Of a DNA stretch of 9,716 bases, positions 7,315-9,716 are shown in pieces (position 1 is the first letter of the stretch; each line of letters starts with the position of its first letter). The notes below the pieces were generated by a model. The model ran no database searches. It was not told the origin of the DNA and was given only the letters and a program-made list of their open reading frames with translations. The translations under genes were made by a program, and so were the position numbers. The DNA comes from an uncultured Porphyromonadaceae bacterium (lineage in GTDB: Bacteria; Bacteroidota; Bacteroidia; Bacteroidales; Paludibacteraceae). Location: positions 1 to 9,716 of the forward strand of contig CALEJM010000077.1 in assembly GCA_937898265.1 (NCBI GenBank). The letters are read 5' to 3'.

Positions 7315-8298
7315 ATGTTTTTAGAGACTTTTGACATATTATTAAGAGTAGTAAGTGGGAAAAAAATTAGAAATTTTCTCGCAAATCGTTACGCAGAGTC
7401 GCATCAAAAAAGGTGTGTTTCTACGATGCCAAGTTTCGTCTCTATCGAGCCAAGTAGCGTCTGTAATCTGGCATGTCCGGAGTGCGCCATCGGCACCCAC
7501 CAAACATTACGTAAAGAACGAGGTATCAGCCTGGAACTCTATAAGAAAATCATCGATGAGGTCAAAGACTATGTTTTTGATGTTCAACTGTTTTTTCAGG
7601 GCGAACCGCTAATCAATAAAAATATCGATGAAATGGTGAAAATTGCCCGACAGAGTAGGGTAGCCACCATCATTTCAACGAACGGAATGCTGCTCAATGC
7701 CGACCTCTCAGAACGATTCATCAAAGCCGGTTTGGATCGTCTGATTGTCTCTATTGACGGAACGACGCAAGAGGTCTACGAAAAATATCGCAAAGGGGGC
7801 AATCTCGATCAGATTCTTGAGAACGTCAAAACATTGGTGGAGCTCAAAGAGCGGTTGAAGTCGCGCTTTCCTATTATAGAATGTCAAATGGTGGTTTTCA
7901 AACATAACCAACATCAAGTCAATGAGTTTAAGCAACTCTCTAAAACGATAGGCGCCGACCTCTCCACCATCAAGACAGCCCAGATCCATGACTATGAGCA
8001 TAAACCCGAAATGATTCCAGACAACGAGAAGTACTCCCGATACGTCAAACGCGGCGGACGTTGGCAACTCAAAAAACCGTTAGCCAATCGTTGCAGTCGC
8101 ATCTACCAGGGCTGCGTTGTCAACAGCGACGGCAAGGTGATGGTTTGCTGTTTCGATAAAGTACCCCATTTTCCTGTTGGCGACCTCAATGAATCGCCCC
8201 TTTCGGTCATCTGGAATAGCGATGAATTCAACGATTTTCGCGCCAAGGTGAACTCCGACCGTAAGTCAATTTCCATCTGCAGAAATTGCAGCGAGTGA
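7315..8298 (+). CDS. Radical SAM protein with C-terminal SPASM domain
   Basis: The 327-residue protein has the radical SAM cluster motif CNLACPEC (Cys50, Cys54, Cys57), which would bind a [4Fe-4S] cluster and S-adenosylmethionine. QGEPLIN (95-101) is the GGE-like SAM-binding strand, followed by STNGMLL (121-127) and VSIDGTTQEVYEKYRKGG (145-162), typical of the family. The C-terminal part carries cysteines at 260, 267, 278, 279, 322 and 325 within NRCSRIYQGC, VMVCCFD and ICRNC, a SPASM arrangement that would hold auxiliary clusters. The product ends right after the last CxxC. Substrate is unknown: SPASM enzymes modify peptides, protein side chains or small molecules, and no candidate precursor peptide is visible nearby. 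ATG 7315 is chosen because it follows the promoter; ATG 7426 would start only 12 codons before the first cluster cysteine and is less likely. Confidence 0.9.
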   Translation: MFLETFDILLRVVSGKKIRNFLANRYAESHQKRCVSTMPSFVSIEPSSVCNLACPECAIGTHQTLRKERGISLELYKKIIDEVKDYVFDVQLFFQGEPLINKNIDEMVKIARQSRVATIISTNGMLLNADLSERFIKAGLDRLIVSIDGTTQEVYEKYRKGGNLDQILENVKTLVELKERLKSRFPIIECQMVVFKHNQHQVNEFKQLSKTIGADLSTIKTAQIHDYEHKPEMIPDNEKYSRYVKRGGRWQLKKPLANRCSRIYQGCVVNSDGKVMVCCFDKVPHFPVGDLNESPLSVIWNSDEFNDFRAKVNSDRKSISICRNCSE

Positions 8299-8313
8299 CT
8301 CTCTCCTTTTCTT

Positions 8314-8437
8314 TTTTCAGACCTCCTTCGTGCCCTTATTCTAAAGAATAAGGTGAGGATTTTTTCCGTCTTGACGGATCGGTCGCATAGGGTAGAGTAG
8401 TGTCAAAAAATGAGACAACTCAATTTTCAGACCTCCT
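8314..8437 (+). repeat. 14-nt direct repeat bracketing three small hairpins (repeat copy B)
   Basis: TTTTCAGACCTCCT occurs exactly at 8314-8327 and 8424-8437, a 110-nt period. Between the copies are three successive inverted repeats: CCTTATTC/GAATAAGG (8334-8341 and 8346-8353), CCGTC/GACGG (8366-8370 and 8373-8377), and GAGT-AG-TGTC/GACA-ACTC (8395-8404 and 8414-8421). Parts of the interior recur in inverted order at 5265-5344. The layout suggests a short non-coding insertion with flanking duplication, or a slippage duplication. Confidence 0.55.
8334..8365 (+). terminator. Probable terminator of the radical SAM gene
   Basis: CCTTATTC (8334-8341) and GAATAAGG (8346-8353) form a perfect 8-bp stem with a TAAA loop. 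Six T residues (8360-8365) follow after TGAGGA. The stem is AU-rich and the T-run begins 6 nt late, so efficiency may be modest. It lies 36 nt past the stop codon. Confidence 0.5.
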
Positions 8438-9058
8438 CTCAATGTGTTGTTATTGCTGTTGTATATATAAATTTAAAAATAAAAAAATCACCATAATAAT
8501 AAGTGTGTGGAAATTGTGGAAAACTACGTTAAGTGGCTGAAACCTAATTTTCTTAGGGTGTGAGTTTATGTGGATAAAAATTTGCGAAAAAAAGGGATAA
8601 CTTTTGACCCATTATTCAAGGAAAAATATATCAGTAAAAATTTTTTGAATACAGCTCTTTTGAAGCGATTTTTTCTGGGTGATTTCTCCAAGTTTTATTC
8701 CTAATTTTTCAAAGTTTTTTCCTCACTGTCTCCTTCCATTGTTAATCTACTCAATAACCAAATGTTATGGCGCATTTCTAATCGGCATTTTGATATTTTC
8801 TATCGCAAACTTCTCTTTTTGAAACTAATTGAGTTATCTCTATTCATTCTCAGAAGTTTACATTTAGTTTCTACCATTATTTTTATATTAAACTTTTGAT
8901 ACAAAAATAATTAACAACCTGTATTGATAATACTGCTTGTTTTTATTTTGATTTTGATTTTTTCATCTCCATATTTCCTTCTGCAAAACGGTTTCTCAGA
9001 ATTTTTCGAGACTATTCTATTTGTAGTCCGTAGCCTTAGATTTTTTTCTTTCAAAACC
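8438..9058. other. Long AT-rich stretch without a supportable gene
   Basis: About 620 nt with long A and T runs. Short open frames here are hydrophobic only because of the T-richness, lack credible starts and show no family motif. The only structure I can support is the DnaA-box-like cluster at 8506-8577 and the AT-rich tract just upstream of it (8461-8500). Confidence 0.6.
8506..8577 (-). other. Cluster of DnaA-box-like 9-mers, possible origin or DnaA-binding site
   Basis: TGTGGATAA at 8569-8577 is the exact complement of the DnaA box TTATCCACA. TGTGGAAAA (8515-8523) fits the relaxed form TGTGNAWAA, and the directly adjacent TGTGGAAAT (8506-8514) differs from TTATCCACA at two positions. All three point the same way. 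The flank 8461-8500 is almost pure A/T and could unwind. No dnaA gene is in the window and the box number is low for an origin, so a DnaA-titration or regulatory site is equally possible. Confidence 0.4.
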
Positions 9059-9091
9059 TTTGGCTATATCAAAAAAAGTTTTCTATCTTTG
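9059..9091 (+). promoter_or_regulatory. Strong Bacteroidota promoter for the structured RNA
   Basis: TTTG (9059-9062) and TATCTTTG (9084-9091) match the -33 and -7 elements, separated by 21 nt, close to the ideal spacing. It is the best promoter in the window and predicts a transcript start near 9095-9098. No credible start codon and reading frame follow, which supports a non-coding transcript. Confidence 0.8.
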
Positions 9092-9095
9092 CCCC

Positions 9096-9346
9096 GGTTG
9101 CGGTCCATACTGCAGCCGGACATTTTGTTTTAGGCGTCATGCTTGACGTTTTGCTGACGACTTAAGTCTCGGGAAACTTAACAGTCAGGTCTGAAATACT
9201 ACAGCAAAACTGAAGCCTGAGCCCGATGTGACACATCATCTTTCCAAAGATATGTGCCCGCATGGGGCCCATTCAGTTTGTTGTATTGAGACCTTTCCCG
9301 AGACTGAAGCCAACAGACTGCATGGATTACCCCATGCGGTTTTTTT
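9096..9346 (+). ncRNA. Free-standing structured RNA of about 250 nt, possibly 6S-like
   Basis: The transcript is bounded by a strong promoter and an intrinsic terminator. By hand I find a 5' hairpin (9094-9103 with 9110-9119), a small hairpin CGTCA/TGACG (9135-9139 and 9144-9148), and a long rod from 9161 to 9309. Its base is 9161-9176 with 9294-9309 (15 of 16 pairs, including 11 perfect pairs GTCTCGGGAAA/TTTCCCGAGAC). The middle is 9188-9214 with 9272-9293 with small bulges, then 9221-9224 with 9265-9268, and a tip of 9232-9243 with 9246-9256. An 11-nt one-sided bulge (9177-9187) sits between base and middle. The rod-plus-bulge shape, single promoter and length recall 6S RNA; Bacteroidales have a described RNA of comparable design (Bacteroidales-1), but I cannot confirm identity. 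It is not tmRNA, RNase P RNA or a ribosomal RNA, whose conserved blocks are absent. Confidence 0.75.
9318..9346 (+). terminator. Intrinsic terminator of the structured RNA
   Basis: CTGCATGG (9318-9325) pairs with CCATGCGG (9332-9339) over 8 bp including one G-U, with loop ATTACC, followed directly by seven T residues (9340-9346). The 3' arm is also perfectly complementary over 10 nt to 9258-9267 upstream, so the hairpin can be displaced by an alternative pairing. Confidence 0.85.
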
Positions 9347-9681
9347 GTGTATATTTCCACAGAAATATCTATTACCAAAATTTTCAGCAAGGTCATTTTC
9401 ACCGGTTTCATTGAATCATGTGATTTTGTGAAAGGACTCAACGAGGAGTTTGGCAATCATTGAGAGCAAAATCACCATCAACCACCACATAGTTCATTAT
9501 GTTTTTAGATTACGTCACAGATTTGTCATTGAATGTATGATTAGCTATTGTTCGATATTTAACAGAAAATTTACAGCACGCAAAAGCACCATTAGTATAA
9601 CAAAAGGTAAATTCTGCCAGATGACGCTGGTCAATAATGAATGTGCCAATTCTTTGTTGCCAATAATATAAAATAATATTT
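9347..9681. other. Spacer between the RNA gene and the next promoter, possible coding relic
   Basis: No intact gene is supportable. The frame 9347-9454 reads without a stop into GFIESCDFVKGLNEEFGNH before TGA at 9452-9454, and a different frame continues open to a TAA at 9669-9671. Both have some coding-like residue composition but no plausible start with context and no family I recognise. They may be a frameshifted relic or chance. A small inverted repeat AATCA/TGATT lies near 9414-9425. Confidence 0.35.
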
Positions 9682-9689
9682 TAACTTTG
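9682..9689 (+). promoter_or_regulatory. Promoter -7 box for the gene entering at the right edge
   Basis: TAACTTTG fits TAnnTTTG. A TTG at 9657-9659 lies 22 nt upstream and may be the -33 element. Transcription would start near 9695, leaving a very short leader before the ATG at 9705 or 9714. Confidence 0.6.
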
Positions 9690-9704
9690 CGCGTTTACTA
9701 ATAA

Positions 9705-9716
9705 ATGACTAATATG
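9705..9716 (+). CDS. Possible first codons of the next gene, cut by the window end
   Basis: ATG at 9705 and a second in-frame ATG at 9714 (M-T-N-M) follow a good promoter box on the same strand. Only four codons are visible, so neither identity nor the correct start can be judged. Confidence 0.3.

Noticed and set aside
8924..9133. Hydrophobic 69-codon open frame on the plus strand
   Set aside because: It would start at TTG, its hydrophobicity comes from T-rich DNA, and it runs across the strong RNA promoter and into the RNA hairpins.
9184..9206. Resemblance of GTCAGGTCTGAAA...ACAGCA to the SRP RNA domain IV signature
   Set aside because: In SRP RNA this segment folds back on itself around a tetraloop. 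Here its bases pair with the distant strand 9280-9293, and the GGAA/GGAAGCAGC half is not present.
9199..9456. 85-codon minus-strand open frame across the RNA gene
   Set aside because: It is antisense to a strongly structured RNA and its terminator, with no promoter or family similarity.
9450..9671. 73-codon open frame starting at TTG
   Set aside because: A purine-rich GAGGAG sits only one base before the TTG, too close to be a ribosome site, and the product has no recognisable feature. Kept only as a possible relic.

Overview
The window looks like a chromosomal segment of a Bacteroidales bacterium, plausibly Prevotella/Bacteroides-like; the genus is inference. The grounds are protein content (UvrB, ACT-domain aspartate kinase, ComF-type protein, OmpA/TPR lipoprotein, SPASM radical SAM protein), several promoters of the Bacteroidota form TAnnTTTG, start codons without a Shine-Dalgarno sequence, and roughly 50% GC genes separated by very AT-rich spacers.

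Layout: 1-1445 is the 3' two thirds of uvrB, overlapping by 8 nt a small lipoprotein gene (1438-1899). A promoter at 1904-1911 leads to an aspartate kinase gene (1970-3226). After a spacer with a 12-bp perfect hairpin come comF (3326-4039) and, one base later, a membrane GT2 glycosyltransferase gene (4041-5135). A convergent junction (5136-5441) holds terminators for both directions. A minus-strand OmpA-like/TPR lipoprotein gene (5442-7154), with codon use suggesting high expression, diverges from a radical SAM/SPASM gene (7315-8298) across a 160-nt spacer with back-to-back promoters.

From 8299 to the end there is no convincing protein gene. The stretch holds three small hairpins inside a 14-nt direct repeat (8314-8437), a cluster of DnaA-box-like 9-mers in AT-rich DNA (8506-8577), and a free-standing RNA gene of about 250 nt (about 9096-9346) with its own promoter and terminator. 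The last bases carry another promoter (9682-9689) and probably the start codon of the next gene.

The protein genes are mostly housekeeping: DNA repair, aspartate-family amino acid synthesis, possible DNA uptake, envelope glycan synthesis and an outer-membrane lipoprotein. They do not form one pathway. The most interesting object is the RNA. By hand it folds as a nearly continuous 149-nt rod plus a terminator. It also contains a consistent set of competing pairings, including a 10-nt perfect complement to the terminator's 3' arm, which would give a second, mutually exclusive fold. It may be a 6S-like RNA or a new switching sRNA/attenuator; no database comparison was possible.
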